Positions 1-7,266 are shown, counted from the stretch's first letter. The stretch is 8,487 nt of DNA from Limnohabitans sp. (GCA_015657605.1 JACDQO010000212.1:1-8487), one strand, 5' to 3'. The notes: generated by a model from the sequence alone, not told the origin. Numbers and translations are program-made.

Positions 1-935
1 CAAACGGCACAAATCATGGTGGAACGCTACCCGCATTTTCAGTTGGGCCAATTGGTCTATGCGGACCTGCTGGCCGGCGGTGCGGGCGTTGCCCCAGAGA
101 CCGATGCCCTGGTTGACAGCCCGGGTCTTCAACACCGCATGGATCAGCTTAAGACAGAAGCGCTCTTGCGCACACGCCATGCGGGTCGGAAGCTTCTTGC
201 CGGCAAAGTTCCTGCACAACTGAGGTATTTGTCACCCAGTGTTCGGAAGGTGGTCGTTGTGGACGCCAACAAGTCGCGGCTTTATGTGCTGGCTTATCAA
301 CCCGATGACTCGGGCATTGAAAAGCTGCAAGTGGTGTTGGATGTGTACGTCTCCATCGGCAGCCAAGGCATGGGCAAGTGGCGTGAAGGCGATGCAAAAA
401 CGCCGATTGGTGTCTATTTCATTCAAAAGCACCTCACCGATCCCATGCTGCCCGATCTTTATGGTTCAGGCGCGCTGACACTCGACTACCCCAATCCGGT
501 CGACAAGCAACTGAAAAGAACAGGGTCTGGCATTTGGCTGCACGGTCACCGAGCCAACAGTATGCGCGTCCGCCAACGGCCACAGATGGGTGTGTGGTCT
601 TGGCCAACGATGACATGACCCGACTCATTCAGCTTGGCGTGCACAAGGATACGCCCGTCATCATTGCGGAAAGTTTGTCTTGGATCGATGGGCGTGCATC
701 GACCCTTTCGGCCCCCAACACTGCGAGCGCTGGTTGGCCAGCGCCAGCACACATGCATGAAACATCGAGCGATTGGATTTTGGTCTCTGCCATCGAGTGG
801 GTGGATCGAACTGAAAAACGCACATATGCGGTCTTGAGCCATGAACTTCAGGTGCCAGGCCGGAGTCCACAACGCCGTCACAGCTACTGGGTCAATGACC
901 GGCAGCAGTGGAAAGAAGTCAGTAACCCTCTTTGA
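1..935 (+). CDS. L,D-transpeptidase (YkuD family), 5'-truncated, frame broken near 547
   Basis: Family role: L,D-transpeptidases make 3-3 cross-links in periplasmic peptidoglycan, or attach proteins to it, through a catalytic cysteine. The frame is open from base 1 without a start or signal peptide, so the N-terminus lies outside the window; the ATG at 16 is probably internal. Counting from that ATG, a helical region covers about residues 1-75 and the YkuD domain starts near residue 78 (VVVVDANKSRLYVL). It includes KTPIGVYFI (129-136) and WLHG (174-177). The frame then runs into a stop at 618, while the catalytic ATDGCVVL lies in another frame that is open to the stop at 935. One extra base at 547-550 gives WLHG-TPSQQYARPPTATDGC, or HP instead of TP, which is the normal His...Cys spacing. 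The C-terminal ~50 residues (AIEW...SYWVNDRQQWKEV) resemble the end of an NTF2/Cds6-like domain. A sequencing undercall is likelier than a true pseudogene. The family call is sure; the physiological role is inferred. Confidence 0.85.
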
Positions 936-959
936 GCCCATACAACCTAGACTTTGCAA

Positions 960-1133
960 GTGCACAACCACCAGACATTGACCAACCACCAAACCTTGCT
1001 GCTTCAAGGTGTGTTGAATTTTTTCTTGGAGCAGGGAAAGATTGCGCTTGTTGCATCCGAGGATACGGACACCAAGGCTTGGTTTGATCAGGCCCTTGAG
1101 CAGCAGGTGGGTGAAAAATGGGTTGCGAATTGA
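960..1133 (+). CDS. 57-codon open frame, probably the N-terminal part of the next gene
   Basis: This short frame opens 24 bases after the L,D-transpeptidase stop. GTG at 960 is one possible start and TTG at 954 another; neither has a clear Shine-Dalgarno sequence. It reads LLLQGVLNFFLEQGKIALVA, then SEDTDTKAWFDQALEQQVGE, and stops at 1133, overlapping the next frame by 16 bases. If the A5 run at 1114-1118 were A6, the two frames would join without a stop as ...QQVGEKMGCELIRLDAL... and give about 412 residues. The alternation of strand-like hydrophobic stretches and helices continues smoothly across the junction, which supports one gene. The alternative is a small coupled leader gene, since the downstream ATG has its own good ribosome site. 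I do not recognise it as a separate protein. Confidence 0.45.
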   Translation: MHNHQTLTNHQTLLLQGVLNFFLEQGKIALVASEDTDTKAWFDQALEQQVGEKWVAN

Positions 1134-2197
1134 TTCGCTTGGATGCGCTCACCGATCCTTTGGATGCTTTGAATGTTCTGCTGTCAGGCATCTCCGTGCA
1201 ACAGGCCACGCAGCCCGAGAGTGAGATGCGCGCCAACTTTTTGCTTTGGGTGACAGAGAGTGAGCACTTCACACAAGAGCGCTTTCAACTTTTGAAACAA
1301 ATCATTTTGCAGTTTTCGGGCTTGGACCTCAAACTGTTTGTATCTGTGACCTCTGATCGATGGAGCAGCCAACTCTTCGACATTGCCGGTCGGAAGATCT
1401 CCTATTGGTTTATTCCTGCGAGCGTTTCTGCCGGCTTGACTAGCGCTGCAGTGGTGGCCCATCTTGACCCGAAAGATCAGAGCCATTCCCAAGCACAGGC
1501 CCCCATTCAAGTGGCTGTAGCTCAAGCGTCTGAGATACCGGTTGAACTTGAAAAATCGCCTCTTGCACAAGCTGGGGTGCGTTCAAATGCGCAACAGCGA
1601 AAATTCAAACCAGTGGGGCTGGTTGTTGGTGTGTTGATTTTGCTCGTGTCAACCATGGTCTTTTTTAAGTTCAAGTCAGGTGCAGAGCCGAACTTGGTTT
1701 CCTCAGTGCCGCCTGCCTCGGACGCGCCACGGGCCGTCGCAGAGGGTGCGCAGCAGGCCCCTCAAAGTCCAACGGCTCCAAGCAGTACCGTGGCCAGTGG
1801 GCCTGCAGAGACTCCAAGGTCGGGGTCTGCCAGCGTGCAGCAGCTTGACGCTTCGAGGTCCAAAGCCGCATCAGCTGACAGTGCTACCGAAACCTTGGTC
1901 GCTTGTCCTCAACCCAGGTCAGTTGGCACCTTACCGACGGCCAAGCCGGTTGTTTTTAACAAAGAGACCAATTACATCTTCATCAAAACCGATCAAGATC
2001 GTGCAATTTGCGTCGCGCCCAACGGCGGCCCTTACCAGCTTGTGAATTTGCGCGCCATCAAAGGAACCAGGATCTACGGCAATGGTCCATGGCGTGTTTA
2101 CAGCCCCGAATTGCAGCGTTTTGAACTTTATTTTCAAGGTGCCAGGGTCACGCTTGGGCCCAATGTCATAGACCATGTTCAGGTTATCCCATATTGA
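1118..2197 (+). CDS. Single-pass membrane protein with RodZ-C-like (DUF4115-like) C-terminal domain
   Basis: No exact family is recognised. The ATG at 1118 has a good ribosome site (AGGTGG, 1105-1110, 7-base spacing), but the true start may lie upstream in the 960 frame. Visible parts: a soluble region (1-115) with strand-like ELIRLDAL, FLLWVTESEHF and LKLFVSV, resembling a Rossmann or P-loop-type fold without a Walker A motif; a polar linker with an RKFK basic end; one membrane segment (about 166-184, VGLVVGVLILLVSTMVFF); a long Ala/Ser/Pro/Gln-rich linker (190-260); and a C-terminal beta-rich domain (275-359). The last part, with AIKGTRIYGNGPWRVYS then FELYFQGARVTLGP, matches the RodZ C-terminal pattern (gly-rich turn, PWRV/PFRV strand, F/YxGxxVxL strand). 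Cys263 and Cys298 are both on the predicted periplasmic side and could pair. The basic pre-membrane stretch predicts N-in, C-out. Its position after an L,D-transpeptidase suggests a wall or cell-shape role; this is inference. Confidence 0.7.
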   Translation: MGCELIRLDALTDPLDALNVLLSGISVQQATQPESEMRANFLLWVTESEHFTQERFQLLKQIILQFSGLDLKLFVSVTSDRWSSQLFDIAGRKISYWFIPASVSAGLTSAAVVAHLDPKDQSHSQAQAPIQVAVAQASEIPVELEKSPLAQAGVRSNAQQRKFKPVGLVVGVLILLVSTMVFFKFKSGAEPNLVSSVPPASDAPRAVAEGAQQAPQSPTAPSSTVASGPAETPRSGSASVQQLDASRSKAASADSATETLVACPQPRSVGTLPTAKPVVFNKETNYIFIKTDQDRAICVAPNGGPYQLVNLRAIKGTRIYGNGPWRVYSPELQRFELYFQGARVTLGPNVIDHVQVIPY

Positions 2198-2241
2198 TGG
2201 CCTGAGTCGCCATTCACCCCAACCATCGGTTGTTTCCCATG

Positions 2242-2262
2242 TTTCGCACCACCGTTGCGAAA
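2242..2262. repeat. Inverted repeat after the RodZ-C-like gene
   Basis: TTTCGCA (2242-2248) and TGCGAAA (2256-2262) are perfect 7-bp arms around a 7-base spacer. It lies 45 bases past the stop at 2197. Neither strand has a T-run directly after it, so it is not a standard intrinsic terminator. It could be a weak transcript-end hairpin or a protein-binding site. The same 219-base gap also holds a near-palindrome, CAGCTT-T-AAGCTG (2381-2393), 24 bases before the next gene. I found no convincing sigma70 promoter in the gap. Confidence 0.4.
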
Positions 2263-2416
2263 AGATGCAGGACCAATGGCGCGTTTCGGCTGTGAAAGTC
2301 TGCACTTGATTGGTCAGCGATGGTGCTGAATCGCGTGATAAGCTGGAACCCATAAATACAAAGACATCCAACAAAACCATCAGCTTTAAGCTGGGGCCAT
2401 TCGGGAAGACAAGACC

Positions 2417-3370
2417 ATGGGCGCGACAGGTTATTTCACCCACCCAGATTGCTGGAAGCACGAGATGGGACCAGGCCACCCCGAGTGCCCGGAGCGCTTG
2501 GGCGCCATCGAAGACCGGTTGCTGATCAGCGGTGTGGACATGGCGCTGCAAAGGCGCGAGGCCAGTCCGGCCGCTTTGGCCGACATCGAGTTGGCCCATG
2601 GGCGCATGCATGTGGCTGCTTTGCGCGGTTTAGGTGACATGTTGCGCGAGGACATGGCCGCTGGCGGACCCACCCACACCAGCTTGGATCCGGACACCAT
2701 GATCAATGCCCACACCTGGGATGCCGCACTGGTGTCTGCGGGTGCTGCCATCGACGCCACCGACGCTGTGATGGCAGGCGAGTTGGAGAACGCCTTTTGC
2801 GCAGTGCGCCCCCCCGGCCACCACGCGTGCCGGGACAAGGCCATGGGTTTTTGTTTTTTCAACAACGTGGCGATTGCCGCCATGTATGCGCTGGAGCGCC
2901 ATGGCCTGAAGCGTGTGGCGATTGTGGACTTTGACGTGCACCACGGCAACGGCACCGAAGACATCGTGGCGGGTGACGAGCGCATCTTGATGGTGAGTTT
3001 TTTCCAGCACCCGTTCTACCCCGAAGGCGGTTCGACATCGAGCGCAGCTAACTTGGTCAATTTGCCGGTGCCGGCTTACACCAAAGGCATGGACATCCGC
3101 GAATTGGTGGACATGATGTGGCTACCGCGCCTAGAGGCCCACAAGCCCGAGTTGATCTTCATCAGCGCGGGGTTTGACGCCCATCGCGAAGACGATCTGG
3201 GTCAGATGGGTTTGGTCGAGCAAGACTACGCTTGGATGACCCAACGCATCAAGGACGTCGCACTGCGACATGCTCAAGGCCGCATCGTCAGTTGCCTGGA
3301 AGGCGGCTACAACCTGAGCGCTCTGGGCCGCAGCGTTGAGGCGCATTTAAGGGTTTTAGCCGACGTTTGA
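2417..3370 (+). CDS. Histone deacetylase-like amidohydrolase (class II HDAC / acetylpolyamine amidohydrolase family)
   Basis: Zinc-dependent cytoplasmic deacylase family acting on acetyl-lysine, acetylpolyamine or related amides; the true substrate cannot be read from sequence. The 317 residues cover the single arginase/deacetylase fold with nothing missing. Motifs in order: GHPECPERL (20-28), RPPGHHA (131-137, the active-site His pair at 135-136), GFCFFNNVAIAA (144-155), VDFDVHHGNGT (170-180, with zinc ligands expected at Asp173 and His175), SAGFDAH (250-256, third zinc ligand Asp254) and LEGGYN (294-299, transition-state Tyr298). All catalytic residues are present, so it should be active. 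The class II-type FDAH and GGYN signatures separate it from AcuC-like class I members only tentatively. ATG 2417 has a modest GGAAG site about 10 bases upstream and starts right before the conserved N-terminus. The crotonase gene follows after 57 bases. Confidence 0.93.
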   Translation: MGATGYFTHPDCWKHEMGPGHPECPERLGAIEDRLLISGVDMALQRREASPAALADIELAHGRMHVAALRGLGDMLREDMAAGGPTHTSLDPDTMINAHTWDAALVSAGAAIDATDAVMAGELENAFCAVRPPGHHACRDKAMGFCFFNNVAIAAMYALERHGLKRVAIVDFDVHHGNGTEDIVAGDERILMVSFFQHPFYPEGGSTSSAANLVNLPVPAYTKGMDIRELVDMMWLPRLEAHKPELIFISAGFDAHREDDLGQMGLVEQDYAWMTQRIKDVALRHAQGRIVSCLEGGYNLSALGRSVEAHLRVLADV

Positions 3371-3427
3371 CCAGATCGACGTGCGTGCATTCGCCTGCTC
3401 GCCACTGAGTTTCGGCACAATCGGGTC

Positions 3428-4228
3428 ATGATCGAACCGACCTCACTCCAAACCCCGAATGTGCTGCTCCATGAGCGCGATGCCCATGGTGTGCACCGGC
3501 TGAGCTTGAACAGCCCTGTCAGCTTCAACACGTTGAGCGAGGCCATGCTGGCCGCTTTGCAGCAAGCGCTGGATGCCATCGCGCAAGACGAGCAAGCGCG
3601 GGTGGTGGTTCTGGGCGCTGCAGGCAAGGCCTTTTGCGCCGGGCACAACCTGAAAGAAATGCGCGCACAGCCTGAGCTGGCTTACTACCAAAAGCTGTTT
3701 GCCCAGTGCAGCCGCATGATGATGGCCATTCAACAGCTGCCGGTGCCGGTGATTGCCCGTGTGCAAGGCCTGGCCACAGCGGCCGGTTGTCAGTTGGTGG
3801 CGCAGTGTGATTTGGCGGTGTCGGCAGACAGCGCCACTTTTGGGGTCAACGGCATCGATGTGGGTCTGTTTTGTGCCACGCCCAGCGTGCCCTTGGTGCG
3901 CAACATGCATGCCAAGCAGGCCATGGAGATGCTGCTGACGGGCGGTTTCATTTCGGCCGCCGAGGCCCAAGCCCGTGGCTTGGTCAACCGCGTGTGTTCT
4001 GTCGATCAATTGGATGCACAGGTGGATGAGCTGGTCAATGCCATCCTGGCCAAACCGCGTGAGGCGGTTGGCATGGGCAAGGCTTTGTTTTACCAGCAGC
4101 GTGAGATGGGCATAGCGGCGGCTTACCAATTGGCGGGCCAGACCATGGCCTGCAACATGGTGCACAACGTGGCGCAAGAGGGCGTGCAGGCGTTCATCGA
4201 CAAGAGGACACCCACATGGCGGGCATGA
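3428..4228 (+). CDS. Enoyl-CoA hydratase/isomerase-family (crotonase fold) protein, ECHDC3-like, lacking both catalytic Glu
   Basis: A crotonase-fold, CoA-thioester-binding protein of 266 residues, the usual length. The oxyanion-hole and CoA regions are recognisable: AFCAGHNLKEM (68-78) and VQGLATAAGCQLVAQCDLAV (112-131). The middle stretch FGVNGIDVGLFCATPSVPL, then LLTGGFISAAEAQARGLVN, fits the ECHDC3-like subgroup. Compared with classical hydratase, the first catalytic Glu (GGGCE) is Gln122 and the second (GQPE) is Gly142. Ordinary hydration of enoyl-CoA is therefore doubtful; another CoA reaction or a non-catalytic role is possible. ATG 3428 has no good Shine-Dalgarno sequence. A CACAAT box (3416-3421) lies only six bases upstream, so a leaderless message is conceivable, though no -35 is seen. 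The stop overlaps the channel gene by 13 bases (4216-4228), suggesting co-translation. Confidence 0.9.
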   Translation: MIEPTSLQTPNVLLHERDAHGVHRLSLNSPVSFNTLSEAMLAALQQALDAIAQDEQARVVVLGAAGKAFCAGHNLKEMRAQPELAYYQKLFAQCSRMMMAIQQLPVPVIARVQGLATAAGCQLVAQCDLAVSADSATFGVNGIDVGLFCATPSVPLVRNMHAKQAMEMLLTGGFISAAEAQARGLVNRVCSVDQLDAQVDELVNAILAKPREAVGMGKALFYQQREMGIAAAYQLAGQTMACNMVHNVAQEGVQAFIDKRTPTWRA

Positions 4229-5508
4229 GCAACATGGCGGTGGTTGATCCGATGGGGTTGGTGTTTGCCTTGGCGCGGCCGGAGTCCTTGATGGTCTTGG
4301 GTGCTTTTGCCGTTTGCCTAATGCTGGCTTGGCTGATGGTCTGGGGTGTGCGCCGGGTCTTCAGCGGTCAGGAAATGGCCATTTTGCTGGGGCGCAGACT
4401 GGTCGACGGGGTCCTGTTTCCGGTGCTGTTGTTGGGGCTGACTTTTGTGGCCCGCACGCTGCTGACCCAGCAGCAGCCTGCGCCATTGTTTGCGGTTTTG
4501 TTGCCGGTGTGCATTTCATTGGCGGTGATCCGTTTGGGCGTCAAGGTCTTGCAGGTGGCTTTTGCCCAGGCGCCTTTTGTGCGGGTGTTGGAGCGCACGA
4601 TTTCCTGGGTGGCTTGGGGTGCGGTGGTGCTGTGGGTCACAGGCATTTTGCCCTTGGTGCTCAAGGAGCTGGACCAGATCAGCTGGAAAATCGGCGGCAG
4701 TATGCTGTCGGTGCGCACCCTGATTGAAGGGGCGCTCACGGCAGGGGCGGTGCTGATCGTAGCGCTGTGGGTGTCGGCCGCGATCGAGGCGCGCTTGCTC
4801 AAATCGGCCACCGGCGGCGATTTGTCCTTGCGCAAGGTCATCAGCAACACGGTGCGTGCTTTGCTCCTCTTTGTCGGTTTGCTGTTGGCCTTGTCGACTG
4901 TGGGCATTGACCTGACGGCTTTGTCGGTGCTGGGCGGCGCAGTGGGTGTGGGCCTTGGCTTTGGCTTGCAAAAGCTGGCTTCCAATTACGTCAGCGGCTT
5001 CGTGATCCTGGCCGAGCGCAGCATGCGCATCGGGGACATGGTGTTGGTGGACGGTTTTGAAGGTCGAATCGTCGACATCAAGGCGCGTTTCACCGTGATC
5101 CGGGCTTTGAATGGCCGCGAATCCATCGTGCCCAATGAATTTTTGATCATCAACCGGGTGGAAAACTTCACTTTGATGGATCCCAAGCTGTCGCAGACGA
5201 CCGTTGTTTCGGTGGCTTATGACAGCGATGTGGAATTGGTGCAGCGGCTCTTGATCGAGGCTTGCGAGAGCCAGGAGCGGGTCCTTAAAGACCCAGCCCC
5301 CAATGCATTTTTGAGTCAGTTTGGCGCGGATGGCCTGGAGTTCACCGTGAGCTACTGGATTGCCGACCCGGAAAATGGTCAGCTGGCCCTGCGTTCCACC
5401 ATCAACATGTTGATTTTGGCGGCGCTGCGCGAGCACAAGATCCAGATCCCGTACCCGCAGCGGGTGATGCACATGGTCAGTCCATCATCGACGGCAGCCA
5501 CAGACTGA
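4216..5508 (+). CDS. MscS-family mechanosensitive ion channel
   Basis: An inner-membrane channel that opens on membrane tension and releases solutes after osmotic downshock. The 430 residues are longer than E. coli MscS (286), mainly through extra N-terminal membrane segments: about six or seven hydrophobic helices, near 24-46, 64-80, 90-114, 130-150, 173-190, 212-232 and 233-257. The pore-lining TM3 and the following beta domain are clear: LSVLGGAVGVGLGFGLQKLA (236-255, Gly/Ala-packed), SNYVSGFVILAERSMRIGD (257-274), VDGFEGRIVDI (278-288) and VPNEFLI (305-311), with an IPYPQR end (411-416). ATG 4216 is supported by AAGAGGA (4202-4208) with a 7-base spacing and lies inside the crotonase 3' end. 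Its last 32 bases overlap the 3' end of the oppositely transcribed dctM. Ion specificity and the actual role are unknown. Confidence 0.92.
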   Translation: MAGMSNMAVVDPMGLVFALARPESLMVLGAFAVCLMLAWLMVWGVRRVFSGQEMAILLGRRLVDGVLFPVLLLGLTFVARTLLTQQQPAPLFAVLLPVCISLAVIRLGVKVLQVAFAQAPFVRVLERTISWVAWGAVVLWVTGILPLVLKELDQISWKIGGSMLSVRTLIEGALTAGAVLIVALWVSAAIEARLLKSATGGDLSLRKVISNTVRALLLFVGLLLALSTVGIDLTALSVLGGAVGVGLGFGLQKLASNYVSGFVILAERSMRIGDMVLVDGFEGRIVDIKARFTVIRALNGRESIVPNEFLIINRVENFTLMDPKLSQTTVVSVAYDSDVELVQRLLIEACESQERVLKDPAPNAFLSQFGADGLEFTVSYWIADPENGQLALRSTINMLILAALREHKIQIPYPQRVMHMVSPSSTAATD

Positions 5509-6768
5509 TGGCCGGGAAGGCCAGCAAGATGCCCAGGGTGATGATCAAGACCAGCACCATGGGCCAGACGCCTTTGAAGATGTTGGACAAGCCCACGTGC
5601 GGCAGCAAGGTGTTCAAAACAAACAGGTTCATGCCCACTGGGGGCGAAATCAGCCCGATCTGAATCACCATCACGATCAGCACGCCAAACCAGACCGGGT
5701 CAAAGCCCAGTTGCACCACGATGGGGAAAAACAGAGGGATGGTCAGCAAGACCATGGTCAGCTCTTCCATCACGGTGCCCAGCAGCACGTAGATGAACAT
5801 CATGGCGGCCACGATCATGATCGGCGACAGGCCCAAACCGGTGATCCAGTCTTTGAGTTCAAAAGGCAAGCTGGTGTAGTTGACGAAGTTGGCAAAGATG
5901 GTGGCGGCGATCAGCAAGGTGAACAGCATGGCCGTGGTGCGTGCCGACTCGATCAGCACTTGCAACAGGACTTTCCAGCTCAAGGCTTTGCGCGCCAAGG
6001 CGAACAAAAATGCGCCCGTGGCTCCCATGCCCGCGCCTTCGGTGGCGGTGAAGAAGCCGCCATAAATGCCGCCTAAAACCAACACCACCAATAGCAAGAC
6101 CCCCCAGATGCCGCGCACGGCCTTGAACCGTTCAGTCCAGCTGAATTTTTCGCCCGCAGGTGCATGCTCGGGATTTTGCCAGGTCATGAGCACCACGGCC
6201 AGCATCATCAACAGGGCCGTCAAAATGCCGGGCAAAACGCCTGCAGCAAAGAGCTTGCCGATGTGGGTTTCGGTGATGATGCCGTAGATGACCAGGATGG
6301 TGGAAGGCGGGATCATGATGCCCAGGGTGCCGCCTGCCGCGATCACGCCGGTCGACATCGCGTCGCTGTAGCCCATTTTTTTCATGGACGGGTAGGCCAC
6401 CTTGCTCATGGTGGCAGCGGTGGCAATCGACGAGCCGCAAATCGCGCCAAACCCTGCGCAGGCTGCGATGGTGGCATGCGCCAAGCCGCCTTTGCGGTGG
6501 CCAATGAAGGTGTAGGCCGCATGAAAGAGCTCGTTGGCCAAGCCGGCGCGGGCGACAAAGTTGCCCATCAAAATGAACAGGGGAATGACCGACAAGGTGT
6601 AGGCGAAACCGGTTTCATGCACCACCTGAGCCGCACTGGCCATAGCGGGCATCCAGCCTCGGGTCAGGCCAATGCCTACGATACCCACCAAGCCCATAGA
6701 GAAGGCCAAGGCATGCGCAAAAGGGCCAGGACAAAGATGGCCAAAAATCCAAGCAAGGCTTCGGTCAC
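5477..6768 (-). CDS. dctM: TRAP transporter large permease, DctM subunit, frame broken near its start
   Basis: The large membrane subunit of a tripartite ATP-independent periplasmic transporter; in the family it carries the Na+-coupled transport path. Highly hydrophobic, with many membrane helices. Family signatures with restored numbering: GFGAICGSSIATAATM (106-121), GGTLGIMIPPS (146-156), and near the C-terminus LISPPVGMNLFVL. The open frame appears to begin at a TTG at 6709, inside the sequence LRMP-LAFSMGL. The preceding residues, VTEALLGFLAIFVLALLRMP, lie in another frame from GTG 6768. One extra base in the AA pair at 6708-6709 joins them into about 430 residues, a normal DctM length. 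GTG 6768 overlaps the dctQ stop (GTGA), typical of coupled TRAP genes, and is the start I prefer. The break is probably a homopolymer undercall. The 3' end overlaps the convergent MscS gene. Confidence 0.93.
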
Positions 6769-7256
6769 AGCGTGCCCCCTTCGGATGCGTCTTCAGCCGC
6801 GAAGGCGGGCCAAAAAGCTTTGGCCATGTGGACCAGTCCGGTCAGGCCGCACAGCACCCCCATGCCTTGGATGAACGGGGCTTTGGCGATTTTGAGTTGG
6901 GCCGTGGTTTCGCCGGTGGTGGCAATGTCGGCGCCGGTTTCCACATCAGGTAAGCCAAGCCAAACAGCAAGCCGGCGCAGGCCAGGTGGATCAGGCCTTG
7001 TTGGATTTTTGCAGCCAGCGTGGCAACAGCGCATCCAAAGAATCAAACACCACGTGTTCGCCCTTGAGGGACACCAGGGGCAAAGCCCCAAAGATCACCA
7101 CCACCATGAGCAGCTCGGTCAGCTCCAATGAACCGGGTATGGAGTGCGACCAGATCTTGCGACCGCTCACGTCGAAAAAAGTGAGCACCATGATGCCCAG
7201 CAAGGCCAGGCCTGCAAGCGTGCCGCAGACGGTTTCAAAGATTCTTTCAACGTCAT
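6765..7256 (-). CDS. dctQ: TRAP transporter small permease, DctQ subunit, three apparent frame breaks
   Basis: The small four-helix membrane subunit that pairs with DctM. The sequence is split over frames: LGIMVLTFFDVSGRKIWSHS, SLELTELLMVVVIFGALP and the region through LLPRWLQK are in one frame; IQQGLIHLACAGLLFGLAYL in a second; TGADIATTGETTAQLKIAKA and FIQGMGVLCGLTGLVHMAKA in a third. Adding one base at 7248, one in the T5 run at 7006-7010 and one in the T3 run at 6938-6940 (plus-strand) gives one 164-residue protein starting MTLERIFETV. That has normal DctQ length, four hydrophobic helices and the DV-R motif after TM1. The start is ATG 7256 (or in-frame ATG 7262); neither has a strong ribosome site, and a hairpin lies just upstream. 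Its stop overlaps the dctM start. Three breaks in one small gene fit sequencing error better than mutation, but a decayed gene cannot be excluded. Confidence 0.85.
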
Positions 7257-7266
7257 ACCCATAGAA

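Noticed and set aside
1114..1118. Programmed -1 frameshift at the A5 run
   Set aside because: No X-XXX-YYZ slippery heptamer in the right phase and no obvious following pseudoknot; five similar breaks elsewhere in the window make a plain undercall more likely.
2301..2345. Possible sigma70 promoter before the deacetylase gene (TTGATT, TGATAA)
   Set aside because: The boxes are about 24 bases apart, too far for a normal promoter, and no better pair was found in the gap.
1931..2611. 226-codon minus-strand open frame across the 2198-2416 gap
   Set aside because: It lies antisense to the RodZ-C-like gene and the deacetylase start, matches no family I know, and both overlapped genes show clear protein motifs on the plus strand.
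3416..3421. Firm promoter call for the crotonase gene
   Set aside because: Only a -10-like CACAAT is seen, without a -35 at 16-18 bases, so it is kept only as a low-interest finding.
3443..4177. 244-codon minus-strand open frame antisense to the crotonase gene
   Set aside because: Same His/Arg/Gln-rich shadow composition, no motif, and the opposite frame is a clear crotonase.
4516..5472. 318-codon minus-strand open frame antisense to the MscS gene
   Set aside because: His/Gln-rich composition typical of the reverse complement of a GC-rich gene; the plus-strand channel motifs are unambiguous.
6164..6874. 236-codon plus-strand open frame inside dctM
   Set aside because: His/Gly/Gln-rich shadow of a membrane protein gene, with no ribosome site or recognisable domain.
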